Source: Saccharina japonica (taxonomy: Eukaryota > Sar > Phaeophyceae > Laminariales > Laminariaceae). From it: DNA of 64,000 nucleotides. The stretch lies in assembly GCA_008828725.1 (NCBI GenBank), contig MEHQ01002901.1:1-64000 (forward strand), read 5' to 3'. The position numbers and the translations under genes were made by a program. This document shows positions 49,228 through 59,987 of this stretch, one piece after another (within the stretch, counting starts at the first letter, position 1; every line of letters starts with the position of its first letter). The notes beneath the pieces are model-generated. The model saw only the letters and a program-made list of their open reading frames with translations. It did not search any database and was not told where the DNA came from.

Positions 49228-51591
49228 TTCCGCGGATAAGGGTGGGGCGTACGGTACCGGCACCCCAATGTGCAGACCATGCAACATGTATTTCGTGGTC
49301 GCTGGTAAAGAGGAGTACGCGCACTTCCCATTCATCGGTGACGGTGCTTGGAGTTTCATATTTTGCACATCGGATGTGCTTCTATAGTCGACGGGATGGA
49401 GGAAAGGAAGGGCGGGGGGGGGGGTGTCAGACGGGGTGACTAGGAGTGGCCGAGAGACAGATCGAGTGCGCGAGGGGGATACGAGGAGAGGGAGAGGGGG
49501 TAGATCGTGTTGTCGAGAGGGCGTGGGTGCACAACCTAGTCTAGAAATGTCCCTTGGAGCATTTCTTTGATCTACAGTCAAGGGGCCTTCCTGCCCGGAC
49601 CTCCCTTTACCGTTGACACACGGTGTAGCTGGACGTGACGGTTCTGCGGGTCAGCACGCAGCGAGTACTGTGCGGCACCATATGTCTGTTTTTTGCCGTA
49701 GGGCTGAAGAAACGTGTATCCTTATGCTTCACGTAATGGGAACCCTTTTTCAGGGTTGAGGTGTTTCGCACGATGTCTTAGTTCGGTTGTTTTCTGTTGG
49801 TGAAGAACTTCGTAGATTGCGGGAGGAACAAAGGGCGTGCGACGCGAACAGGCGGTCAAGTTATGAACGGAACATGCTTCTAAAGACGTGTCCCGACAGA
49901 CCGTGGCATGGCGTTGATGCATCTTTTCCTCTGGGATGCGGAACACCTCGGTTTCCATCATACTGGTGCAGTAGATATATCCACAAACCTCCTGAAAAGT
50001 GTCAGTTTTATTGTTAGAAGGAAGAAGTTTGTTTGGCATTTTCGTATATAGCACCTGGAGCCCTGTACCCGGCCCAATTTGACTTGCTAAGCTGCAGAAT
50101 GCGCACCGTCATGACCATCATACGATGGCCTAGGCACACGAACCGTACAAGTTTATAGTAAAACGTACGAGTACATATATGATATTTCGATTCATTGGGT
50201 AGTCCTACTATCCACAAAGGGTGGAAGTGAGCAACGTAAGATAACGAGGTCAAAATGTGGCCGTCTTACCTTGGCAGGCCCCCTTTGTTGTTTTTGTTGG
50301 GACCTATGTACCAGATGAGATACAGGGGTAGGGGGTGCGGAGGCTTTGCCATCGAGAGCTGACAAGGCGACGATCATAGATTGTCACGTCGGCACGAGTG
50401 GCCACGCCCGGAGCGTCGTACCTAGCGTGATCGCCTGAGCTTTTTCGACGCAGGATCAAGCCGTATACCGAATCGCATCGTTGACCAGTTATATTTACGT
50501 GTTTACCCAGACTCTTCATTCAACCTACATTTGGGCGCTGTTGGTATATACACAGTATACCCTGTGCGATTGGGCTTGGGGGACGGGTATACTGCCTTAC
50601 ACACGATCGCTCGGGCCCGTATTGCTTTGTTTGTATGATTCCTGGTTGTATTTCCCCGGCATGCTGATTTATTTCCCCGGCATGAATGGTGGGCTACCTG
50701 GGGGAGCGAGTACGCGCATGCAAGGAGTAGTTGTTGAGGGTTGGAGAGGCGATATGCCCCTCATCACGCACAACGTGTTTTGGCCTTCAGAGTCTTAGCC
50801 GAGAGGCCGCACGCACCCATCGTTGATGTGCAAGGTACAGTAGTTGAACGCACGGATTGCATTTGGCAGGAATATATACTTCAGTATATATATAGATAGG
50901 GGGAAGGGGAGTCGGAGGCAGCGTGCTGCGTGAGCGTTTAAGCAAAGCAATGTTGACATTGGGACTGTTTTACGTATGTATGGGAGTCCACGCCCCCCCG
51001 TTTACGCATCCTTTCTAAAGCCGAAGGAGACCCATGCCGTGTGTCCTCGTGGCATGCGTTTGTTTCTGGAAGGCGTAACAATCAATATATATATTAACAT
51101 GAAAGGATATTTGGTTTTTGGAGGAAAAGAGTAAAACGATGCCACGTTGTTTACAGCGGGTCTTCATCTGCATGTACATGTTTCAAGTCTACCTCATTTC
51201 AAGGGCCAGCTGAGTCGATCCTGTTTAGCCCCAAGGACATGGGCTCAACCTGTTACGAACTGGATCAAGCTGAATTGCCTTTTTATTTCTCCCATTCCGC
51301 ATGATACGTTTACTCGAGAATAACATTCATAACCGGAAATCGCTGTGCGTGTCCCCGAAATGGCCTGGTAGAAAAGGCGAACGCTGGACCTGATTGGCAC
51401 TCAGGCTGGTGCTCATGTACTTCGTAGAATAAGGAACAAGCAATTTCCCCTGGCGGCAGCCTTGGAATCTCATATTTAAACAAAAACACAAACTGTGAAG
51501 CAAAAACATTGTGCCGATTGGCGTACACTAAAGGTGGCTTATTCTCAGTTTGCAAAACTGAGTCTCTAATTTGGGAGTTCAAATCCTGTCT

Positions 51592-51630
51592 TTCTGTCTG
51601 TCTGTATGTCTGTCTGTCTGTCTGTCTGTC
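51592..51630 (+). repeat. (CTGT)n microsatellite
   Basis: About nine CTGT units with one interruption (CTGTATGT). Confidence 0.9.
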
Positions 51631-51699
51631 TTACTAGCTTTTCTCCCCACAAGAGGCTCACCCCCTCGAACTTGTTGTTCTCGAAATCCCTTGTCTGAT

Positions 51700-51724
51700 C
51701 CCCCCCCCCCCCCCCCCCCCCCCC
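51700..51724 (+). repeat. C25 homopolymer
   Basis: Twenty-five consecutive C. Length in the assembly is unreliable, and frames crossing it should not be trusted. Confidence 0.95.
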
Positions 51725-52253
51725 GACCGCACAGACTCTCCATTCATCACCTTACGGGCGCCCTCAAAGTTTCAGCTCGTTTGGCGCAGCTTGGGTGATG
51801 TTGTGCTCATTATCTCCAGCCTAGACGGGCTACCCTTGGCTACCCTTGGTCTTTTGTTAAATTCGCTCGACCGTCGGTCTCCTCGTAAACATTATTAGGT
51901 GCATTTGTACATTTTGTGGCCATCGAAATGTCCCTTATATTTCCGGCCAAACTGGCACCGTGACGGAAGTCTCCCAAGCAGAAAATCTTCGAGCGTGAAG
52001 GACACTGGCGCGTTCCAACTCGATGACCGGCTGCTGCGCACTCGCGTCTTCGATATCCAACCTCTCCCTCTCGGCTGCTTTGGGGCGACCGTCCATATCC
52101 CTGCCCCGCTCTTTCCGTCTCTCCGTTCCTCTCCTCTCCCGGTGTCCCTCTCTCTCGTCCTCTCCCAGTTTATATTGTCTCCTCGGCATCTCACCTCCTA
52201 CTTCCGAGTCAGCAGTTTGTTACTCTGCTGATACTATTAACACCGTATTTTAA

Positions 52254-52530
52254 TTGTGTTAGTATCGCAATCGAATGAGTAACATTCGCGTTGCTAGTCT
52301 CCGGTCTTACTAAAAAATATGTGTTGAAAAAGGGCCATTTTTATCGAGCAAGTTTTGTCCAAGTGTTAGTATCGCAATCGAATGAGTAACATTCGCGTTG
52401 CTAGTCTCCGGTCTTACTAAAAAATATGTGTTGAAAAAGGGCCATTTTTATCGAGCAAGTTTTGTCCAACCAAGTGTTACAGTAGTACCGCAATCGAATG
52501 AGTATCATTCGCGTTGTTGCTAGTCCCCAG
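52254..52530 (+). repeat. 107-bp perfect tandem duplication plus partial third unit
   Basis: Unit 1 (52256-52362) and unit 2 (52363-52469) are identical as read. A diverged partial third unit follows to about 52530. Each contains the small palindrome CGAATGAGTAACATTCG. Identity of the first two implies a recent event. Confidence 0.9.
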
Positions 52531-52619
52531 TCCTGAAAACAATTGCAAGTCTTTGTCCTGCGTTTTTCCCGCGGGCTCAGGGGTAGTTCCTCGTTTATTG
52601 TCTTCAATGTTGCACAGAT

Positions 52620-52945
52620 AGATGTTGCTCCGAGTACCTTGGAGTAAAGTAAGGAGTATTGGAGATATAACACTTCAGGTACTTCGTGTACTCAAAGTAT
52701 TTCGGGGTTCAATACTCCGGGATACTGCTCGTACTCGGAGTATTTCGGGTATGAACACTCTCGATACTGCTTGTACTCGGAGTATTTCGGGGTCCGATAC
52801 TGCGGGTACTCCTTGTACTCCAAGTATTTGGGGCTTCAGTACTGCTCATACTCCAAGTACTCCGAGTATTTAGGCCTCCAGTACTCTCATACTCTTAAGT
52901 ACTCGGAGTACGAAATGCACGCGATACTCGGAGTATACTGCACAA
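52620..52945 (+). repeat. degenerate ~45-bp minisatellite
   Basis: Seven or so units built on CTCGGAGTATTTCGGG and TACTGCTCGTACTC. The unit is a multiple of three, so one frame stays open as a 15-residue repeat with TRSISG, but units vary too much to suggest selection on protein. Confidence 0.7.
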
Positions 52946-53122
52946 TCGGACTGCATACATAGGACGGTGCTTTCGTTTTTGAGATCGCAAAATACAAATC
53001 TGAAGCTCGAAATCGAACCGCATAGGAAACGGCCTCTTGCTTGTGCTAAATCTGACCGGATCGAAAAATGGCATGGTCTTTAAATTCAAGATGTTATCCA
53101 CGCAGCAAGCAAGAGCAGCATC

Positions 53123-53150
53123 AACAACAGCAGCAGCAGCAGCAGCAGCA
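53123..53150 (+). repeat. (CAG)n microsatellite
   Basis: About eight CAG units, reading as a Gln run in one forward frame. No gene context supports translation. Confidence 0.85.
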
Positions 53151-53469
53151 CGATAGAGATGGCTCCCGGATTCGAAAATTGGAACCGGTACCAGTACCAC
53201 CGCCTTCGGTGGGATTTGACCAGTATACCGTCCCGGGTTCCCGCGGTACTGGGTATCCCGGGTTCCCGTACGTGTACCCGGGGTTACATGTGCATTTTGC
53301 TCCACTCTTGTGTTTGAGCGGCGTGAACGGTCCTCAGGCGGGGTAGTGAGGCGTGGTGAGGCGGAAAGTGGGAGGACAAGCCTTCATGTCGTCTCTCTCA
53401 ANCCGCTGCTGTGCGCCAAGAACGAGCTTTGAGGGTCGAGGGGACAAGGGGGTACCCGTGGTGTGATTT

Positions 53470-53605
53470 GAGGGGGTCACTTTTCTGTCGCTTATTGACT
53501 TGATTTCGGGGGTCACTTTTCTGTCACGCTGAGTAACTTGAAAACTGGGGCCACTTTTGTCACGCCTATTATCTTGAAAATCGGGCTTCACTTTTGGGAT
53601 TATGC
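53470..53605 (+). repeat. degenerate ~40-bp tandem repeat
   Basis: Three to four copies of GGGGTCACTTTTCTGTCRC-like units separated by TTGACTTGA-like spacers. An ambiguous base (N) lies just upstream at 53402. Confidence 0.65.
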
Positions 53606-53872
53606 TTTCTGAGTCTCCGGTCCAAGGACCGGAGAATATAATCGCCTGGCTAACCCCAGCCTCGATCTAAATCCCCCATCCTTTGATATCCCGGGGCAGC
53701 GAGAAGAGCTCGTAGTTGATTGTGATGCTCACAGCTCGCAACGGCCAGGCACCAGCAGCGAGTACAGATGATTGGAACGAGCGCTATACATTGATTGTCA
53801 GATGGCAAATACTGCACGCAGTAGATGCGTACATATGGTTCATACGACTATAGAAAAGTATATATATTGATG

Positions 53873-54172
53873 TACTGCAGGTCGTGCATCGTGCATGTTG
53901 TGGGAGATACATAGCCATCAGACAACATCAGTTAGTAGTTGTGCTGGCCGCTGGCGGCAGCGAGCACACCCGAGACGAACCCTGTCCACCCTTTCGATGT
54001 TCCGATGCACAGCAGTACCGCGTGGTTGCCGATTGTTCCTATGACTCGAAACTGCGAGAAACAAATCAGAGGTATACAGAATGTCCCTAGGTGCCGTCGG
54101 CAGTTGCGTATGGAGATGAACGCCAGTGTACGATACGTACAGAGAAACGGAAGAATCAGGCACCGCATCACC
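53873..54172 (+). repeat. dispersed repeat RepD, copy 2
   Basis: Similar to 29850-30130 over about 300 bp with scattered indels. A 68-codon frame inside it is not preserved in the other copy. Confidence 0.65.
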
Positions 54173-54298
54173 TGCAAAAAGTAAAAAGCGTACGGCTGAG
54201 ATATGATTTTCTAATTATTTTGTGTTTTTGGCAGATTTTACAGGTCGTACTTGGGTCGTACGTTTGTTTTCACACCAGCAGCACAGCAGAATCGGCAC

Positions 54299-56058
54299 AG
54301 CAGCAACACAGCAGCAGCAACACAGTACGTACAGTAGTAGTAGTTGTAGTAGACGTCCAGCAGTGGTTCGGCAGCAGAGAGGGGAGAGGGGCTAATAAAT
54401 AATGTAGTGGTACCCTGCCGAGCCGATACCTGCCGCAGTCGTTATCGGCGTAGAGGGTGATGGTCTTGCAACAAAATAACTCAAATTCTGCCAGCAGCCT
54501 TCCTGTGACACGGAGTACTATGATACAGCATACCAAAGAGATGAGATTTCATATCGCAACTATATATCGTTTTCACACCCTCCAGCAGCGGCACATGAGA
54601 ATCGGCACAGCAGCGTAAGTAGTAGTAGTTGTAGTAGACGTCCAGCAGTGGTTCGGCAGCAGAGAGGGGAGAGGGACTAATAAAATGTAGTGGTACCCTG
54701 CCGAGCCGATACCTGTCGCAGTCGTTATCGGCGTAGAGGGTGATGGTCTTGCAACAAAATAACTCAAAATTCTGCCAGCAGCCTTCCTGTGATACGGAGT
54801 ACTATGATACAGCATACGAAAGAGATGAGATGGATAGCTACAATCATTAGTATCTACGAGTACGAGCTATCTACAGCAATCATACGTGCCACAACACAGC
54901 AGCAGCAACAACACAGTACGTACAGTAGTAGTAGTTGTAGTAGACGTCCAGCAGTGGTTCGGCAGCAGAGAGGGGAGAGGGGCTAATGAAATGTAGTGGT
55001 ACCCTGCCGAGCCGATACCTGTCGCAGTCGTTATCGGCGGAGACGGACTGGGACGAGATTCCAGCGTGTGCGCTAGCGGGGGTGATGCATGAAGTTTTAC
55101 AGAGGGTCCTCGGGTTGAGGGCCAAGTTCGGGGATCGAGCGCGGATTCTCATTCAAAAAATGGATGTCAAGAACGCGTTCAGACAGATCCCAGTAGATCC
55201 TGAAGGGGCAGCGGTTTTCGGGTACGTTTTGGGAGAGTACCTTTTTGTCGATTTGCGCTTGCAGTTTGAGTGGAGGGGCAGCCCGGGGTGGTGGGGCGTG
55301 ATATCAGCTGCAATGCAGCGCGCGCAACGTAACACCACGAGAGAATCCGCGTCGTTCTCGCAGGCGGCGGACCGCGCGGTAGCGCACGTGTCAGTGGCGC
55401 AGAAAACAGGGCGTCCAGTAGTCCCTTGGCCAGCAGAGTGCGTAGTATCAGGGCTGAGCAATATCGATGTCAACAAGTTCGCGCAGAAGGACCATTTTGG
55501 CTTCGGGGCAGGGAGTGCGGAGGTTTCTCTGGACCACAGGGTGGAGGCCCTCTTCCTTTTGCTGACGCACCTCATGCAGTACGTGGTGGACGGCAGCAAA
55601 ACCTACGGACGCGCATCGCTGCGCCGGACGGGCAAGCTGGTCGAGCGTTTCCGCGCGATCGCCAAGGGGGTGAGGACCTTCCACGCACAGAACACAGAGG
55701 TGGCGCTATCGGAGACGTTCAAGGGGAAATTCGTTGATTGCTTCAACAAAGATCTCCAGGACTGAACGGAGGAGGTTTCCCGGCAAGCGCATATGTTGAG
55801 GCAGGAAGCGAGACGTTCCCGGGTCCAAGCGGGGAGAGGGGCTAATGAAATGTAGTGGTACCCTGCCGAGCCGATACCTACCGCAGTCGTTATCGGCGTA
55901 GAGGGTGATGGTCTTGCAACAAAATAACTCAGATTCTGCCAGCAGCCTTCCTGTGACACGGAGTATTATACTATGATACAGCATACGAAAGAGATGAGAT
56001 GGATAGCTACAATTATTAGTATCTACGAGTACGAGCTATCTACAGCAATCATACGTGC
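54299..56058 (+). repeat. ~300-bp tandem repeats, the third split by a retroelement piece
   Basis: Units lie at 54299-54540 and 54592-54892, and a third at 54893-55040 plus 55832-56058. Shared landmarks: ACGTCCAGCAGTGGTTCGGC, GTGGTACCCTGCCGAGCCG, TTATCGGCGTAGAGGGTG and, at the unit end, CAGCAATCATACGTGCC. The ~74 bp on the left side of the insert (54967-55040) is repeated on its right side (55832-55905). Confidence 0.8.
55041..55831 (+). mobile_element. retroelement fossil, reverse-transcriptase fragment
   Basis: It contains part of a polymerase palm region: KMDVKNAFRQIPV (the Asp-bearing motif A) and LQFEWRGSPGWWGV (the region after it). I recall this RT type from unclassified oomycete and algal retroelements, possibly tyrosine-recombinase elements, but the family is uncertain. 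Only this fragment is present, with no recognisable gag, integrase or recombinase, and the copy is broken. Direct repeats of about 74 bp border it and belong to the surrounding tandem repeat. Those repeats differ slightly, so it is not very recent. Confidence 0.75.
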
Positions 56059-56686
56059 CGAGCAATGAGTCATGATTATAATCAATAATATAATCATGTG
56101 GAATGATCAAAGTTTGGTGATGATTATTCGTTCTCATCAAGCGTGAAAACGAACAAATCGCCACATACATGTTGCTTTAATTAGTCTTGGAAAAAGAGAC
56201 CTTGGTCTTTAATCGAATGAATAACGATTGAAAAGCGGTAAAAAAAGCGGCGACAGAAAGCGAGGTCAGATAATCACGGTCAAATAACTGGGGTCAAATA
56301 GCTGCGGTCAAGAAAAGATAAGAGGTATTTCAGAGCCGAAACAGAAACTAAACCCTAAAGGGATTTATAATAGCCAATCGTTTATATCATACCCGTACTA
56401 ACTTCTGCTGCGCTGCTCCTTCTTACGGAAAGTTTGCCCGTATCCGATACCCTAATTATTTCTGCCGTGTACTGGTTCCAGGGTATAGATTCTTGAAAGT
56501 AAAATGGATGGAATGCCACGTTATGTTCATATTATTCTGACTACTCCACACACAGGGCACCCCATTAGGTATGGTTTGGACCATGACGATCGCCTCCTCG
56601 AGGGCTACCGACCTGTTGCGTGCGGTAGGGGCGTAGCAGTTTTGAAACAAATTCGGCCGTGGGGTACCCCAGACTGATTATCATCG

Positions 56687-56740
<54 letters not shown>

Positions 56741-57425
56741 ATATCTGATTCCGTTCCTGAGACCACAAGTGTTCCACTTGTGGAATAATTCCATTAACCA
56801 TCTGACAATAATGTGCAGATAAATATATAGAAACAGACACTCTGCGACAGCTCTGGCACCCTGCGACGTACTCTTTGACCCAGTGTGTGTTCTTCCCATT
56901 TAATCGTCCTTTCTACCCGTCGACATCCAGCACACCCAACCAAGTGTCTGTGTCGATTCTTCATCCTATTAATAGAGAGATACCAGTCCTGTGGTCACAG
57001 AACTACGACACAGAGATACTACGTTGCAATGCAGGAAGCAAAGCAGACAATGCAATGCCATACGTACACGACAGGCACGACCTATCCTGCTAGTAATCCA
57101 GCTGCAAGAGAGAGAAATCAAAAATAGAAAAAGCGAAAAGGAAAATAAATAAATCAATCAATAATAAAACAGATCATCAATAAACAAACAAACAAAAACG
57201 ATGACAAAAGACAAAGAAAGAAAGTGTCGTGCTTATCCCTGCAGGAGATGACCGACGATACGAAAAAACAATTAAATGAAAAGGAAATAACGTAAACAGA
57301 GCAAGACTAAGAACGAAAGTAACTGACAGGCAACCGAAGCACACACCAAAAGCACGTCCCAGGCAGCCGAGGCAGGTTTCTACCCGTATAGTACAGACAG
57401 GTTCTACCAGCTAGTCGGTCTGGTA
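56059..57425. other. intergenic, no gene recognised
   Basis: AT-rich sequence with a (CAGA)n microsatellite at 56687-56740 and an A-rich tract at 57110-57230. No coding exon or terminal repeat recognised. Confidence 0.55.
56687..56740 (+). repeat. (CAGA)n microsatellite
   Basis: About 13 uninterrupted CAGA units. Cys-Leu-Ser-Val repeat frames on the minus strand are artefacts. Confidence 0.95.
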
Positions 57426-58425
57426 CCATGCTACCCGGTCTGCCGTCGCCTTCCTGTTTTCATCAGTCGCGGTTTCCCTACGAGTCAATCCCCCTCCCCG
57501 TCTTCATTCCCTCGGGTGCCACCCATACGAAGGTTTTTGCAGCTACCCTGAATGCGGCGCCCGAGTGTCTAAAATATGGTTCAAGGCAAAAAAGCAAAGG
57601 TGTCGGGACAAGTAAGAATGGACAGAAGAAGGGCGTCGATCGGCGGGGGGAGAAATCAAGACCGGGAGGGACAGCCGATTTCCCGGGCAAGTTCTTCTGG
57701 TCCTTCAAGGGGGGGCAAGCGGTGTAAGCACCGTGGACATACTTGTGGAGCCGCAAGGGGGGGGTGTTTGTGGGGCCGGAGCCAAGCGATTCGTGGCATA
57801 TGCAACGTCAGATCGGCAGCGGTAGAGGAGTGGAACGGTGGGAAGGGTAGGCCGGAATGAGGCTGGTCCCATCGCAGTGCAACCCATCACGATGAAAGAA
57901 ACACGGAGTCGAACAAACAGGCGGATATCAGAGCTAGCGATGCGAGTAGTCTGACGCATGAACAGCGATCATCGAAAGCACCCATGGTGCACGTGCGGGT
58001 GAATAAAGCGACCCCGGTCTACGTTTCGAAAGTCCCAATGCGGCGGGAGAAGTGGCGAGATCGAGCTGGATCAAGCTGCTGGGTGCCTGAGTGTGTGGAA
58101 GCGGAAGGTCGGGTAGAAAATAAATTTGAGGGGAGCGACAGCAGCGCCATGGGATAAGCTATCAGAAAATAGCGATGTATTGATTAGCGTGTAGCCACCG
58201 TCAGAATCCATGACGATGGTAGCGAACTCGGACCCCCGCTCGCACCCTTTACAGGAAGTTGCGCTCACAAACTCACCCCTACCTCATGCAAAGTGCACAA
58301 CAACTGCAGTATATTCGCCATTACTCGTCCTCGACCATTTAGCGAGTCCACCTTCAACTAATAGCTAATATCAACACTGCTCCTATAAACACTGCTCCTA
58401 TAAACACTACCAACACGGGAGTGCC
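57426..58425. other. region with overlapping basic open frames, nature unclear
   Basis: Overlapping plus-strand frames at 57428-57727 and 57576-57860 are rich in Arg, Lys and Gly, and a further open stretch near 57975-58155 contains VYVSKVPMRREKW. The composition is protein-like, but there is no start, splice or family evidence to order the pieces. I make no functional call. Confidence 0.3.
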
Positions 58426-58427
58426 GT

Positions 58428-58982
58428 CTATGCGTACCACCCGCGGCCAACATCCCTGTGAAATTCTCCCCCAGTCGTCCGTTTCCAATCCCTTTCCACC
58501 CCCGCTTCTCCCCTTCCTCCAACCCCCCCCTCCCTCCTGGTGCCAGTGGTAGACGCAAACGATTCCTTCGCAAGCGTTGTTCTGCCGAAGCTTGTGGCGA
58601 CCTCGTATCCTCTTGTCGACGTCTCTGTCGCAGGTGCGGTTTCGGCGTAACTGCCGCCGTAGTCGTCATTTTCGTGATCGTTCCATTCGCATGGCGTTAC
58701 GCCGCCACCGGTTTTCTCCCGGCGGCCACCCCGGGAAAATTGACCCCCCGCATATTCGATCGGTCCGTTTGCTGATCCAGCGCCGCCATTGACATCACCG
58801 AGAGTGTCGCCACCGTCGCCACGGCCAACACCGCCGCCGCCGCCGCCGCCGCCGCCGGCGACGACACCAATACCGCGCTTTGCCCGACCACCAGCACCAC
58901 ACTTATAATAATCATAGTAGCTGTCAATATAACCCCCACTTTCGGCCTCTATGTCAGGGTTTGCACGGGGATACGCCCACAC
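58428..58982 (-). CDS. glycine-rich open frame (184 codons), doubtful
   Basis: The minus-strand frame crosses a (GCC/GGC)n tract at 58830-58857 that reads as Gly9, followed by a Thr/Glu-rich part (AETAPATETSTRGYEVATS). In the same DNA another minus frame (58697-58939) reads as two hydrophobic segments, and a plus frame also looks plausible, so GC-rich composition may explain all of them. No family recognised. Confidence 0.2.
   Translation of the reverse strand: MWAYPRANPDIEAESGGYIDSYYDYYKCGAGGRAKRGIGVVAGGGGGGGGGVGRGDGGDTLGDVNGGAGSANGPIEYAGGQFSRGGRREKTGGGVTPCEWNDHENDDYGGSYAETAPATETSTRGYEVATSFGRTTLAKESFASTTGTRREGGVGGRGEAGVERDWKRTTGGEFHRDVGRGWYA
58830..58857 (+). repeat. (GCC)n microsatellite
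   Basis: Nine GCC units in a GC-rich block. Confidence 0.9.
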
Positions 58983-59715
58983 CCTTCGTGTGGGAGCGTC
59001 GAGGCCTGCCCTGTGAGATACCGAGCTTCTCCCGCCTTTTCGGCCGCTGTGGTGGTGCCCCTGTGTGATACATACAGTACGGAGGGGGGGGGGGGGGGGG
59101 GGGGTGGGGGAGTAGAGGGGGGGGGGGGGGGGTACGTTGTTTTGCTTGATGGTACAACGCTACAAAGTGTACGATGCATGCAGCTGTCGCCAATTAGGCC
59201 GGGAAATAGTTTGTCCAATGCCGCACTGCTGTTATGAGCGGCCAACCCACCAGCCCTGGTAACGCTGAAGGCATGTGTGTCCACAGGCTGTGCGCGTCTG
59301 GCAAACATAGCGCGAACGCAAGCTACCACTCGGCACCACCTGAGAAAACGACACAAACAAGCAACGTTAGCAAATCTCGGCATTCCGATTGGTTTGTGCC
59401 CAAGGCCCACTGCTACGATCTCCCCGCATCCTTGTTACTTCAGCAAAACATGATCCTACACAACCTCTAAGTGATCTGTCCTCGAAAACGTAGGGCCAGG
59501 TGTAAATGGGTGGAGAGCCACTCCATATCCAAAAAAGGATCAAGCGACTTGTTCCCCTACAACACTTATCGATTCGTTTTCCTATTAACGCCGCGGTCCC
59601 GTCTCGTCTTAAACATCTCTCACCCAACTGAGTCGAGGGTCGCGACGAAATAATAGCTTGCCCAACGAGCACGTCGGTACGCAGTACCAGGCATATACGT
59701 GAGCAATATCGCCAA
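58983..59715. other. intergenic with long G runs
   Basis: Two G homopolymers (59084-59104 and 59117-59132) separated by a short spacer. Proline- and glycine-rich frames here derive from them. No gene recognised before the 3' end of the minus-strand coiled-coil gene at 59716. Confidence 0.5.
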
Positions 59716-59987
59716 TTATGCAAGAAGAATCCTAGCTCTCACGTTCGTCGGGCCAACGTCTTCCTCCGCAGCTCCCGCTCTCCCACGCCGCATGTTCTCC
59801 GCGATATGCCGAGCTCGGTCCGCGGCACCCGCTGCAGTGCCTCCAAAGCCAGGAGAACTCCCGATCTCTTGGTCGGCGCTGGCGTCCCACTCCGCCGGCC
59901 TACCACCGGAGTGCCGCTCGATGAAACGTCTGATGTGGCCGTACGCTCGTCGGTCTTCGTCGAATCGGCGGCTTTTACTCCGCTCCT
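59716..59987 (-). CDS. coiled-coil gene, last exon
   Basis: Two bases plus 89 codons and TAA. The first third is charged and helical (EERSKSRRFDEDRRAYGHIR), then a Gly/Ala/Glu-rich tail ending in NVRARILLA. Confidence 0.6.

Larger units (their letters stand above)
49228..52240. other. intergenic, low-complexity tracts, no gene recognised
   Basis: A minus-strand frame at 49722-50054 (110 codons) contains a stretch VFRIPEEKM that faintly resembles retroelement polymerase C-terminal regions, too weak to call. Other frames are short or repeat-driven. A CTGT microsatellite and a C25 run lie near 51.6-51.7 kb. Confidence 0.45.

Noticed and set aside
49722-50054. 110-codon minus frame with a faint retroelement-like stretch
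   Set aside because: Similarity is too weak and isolated; recorded only as a note in the intergenic entry.
53402-53402. Ambiguous base N
   Set aside because: An assembly or sequencing uncertainty, not biology.
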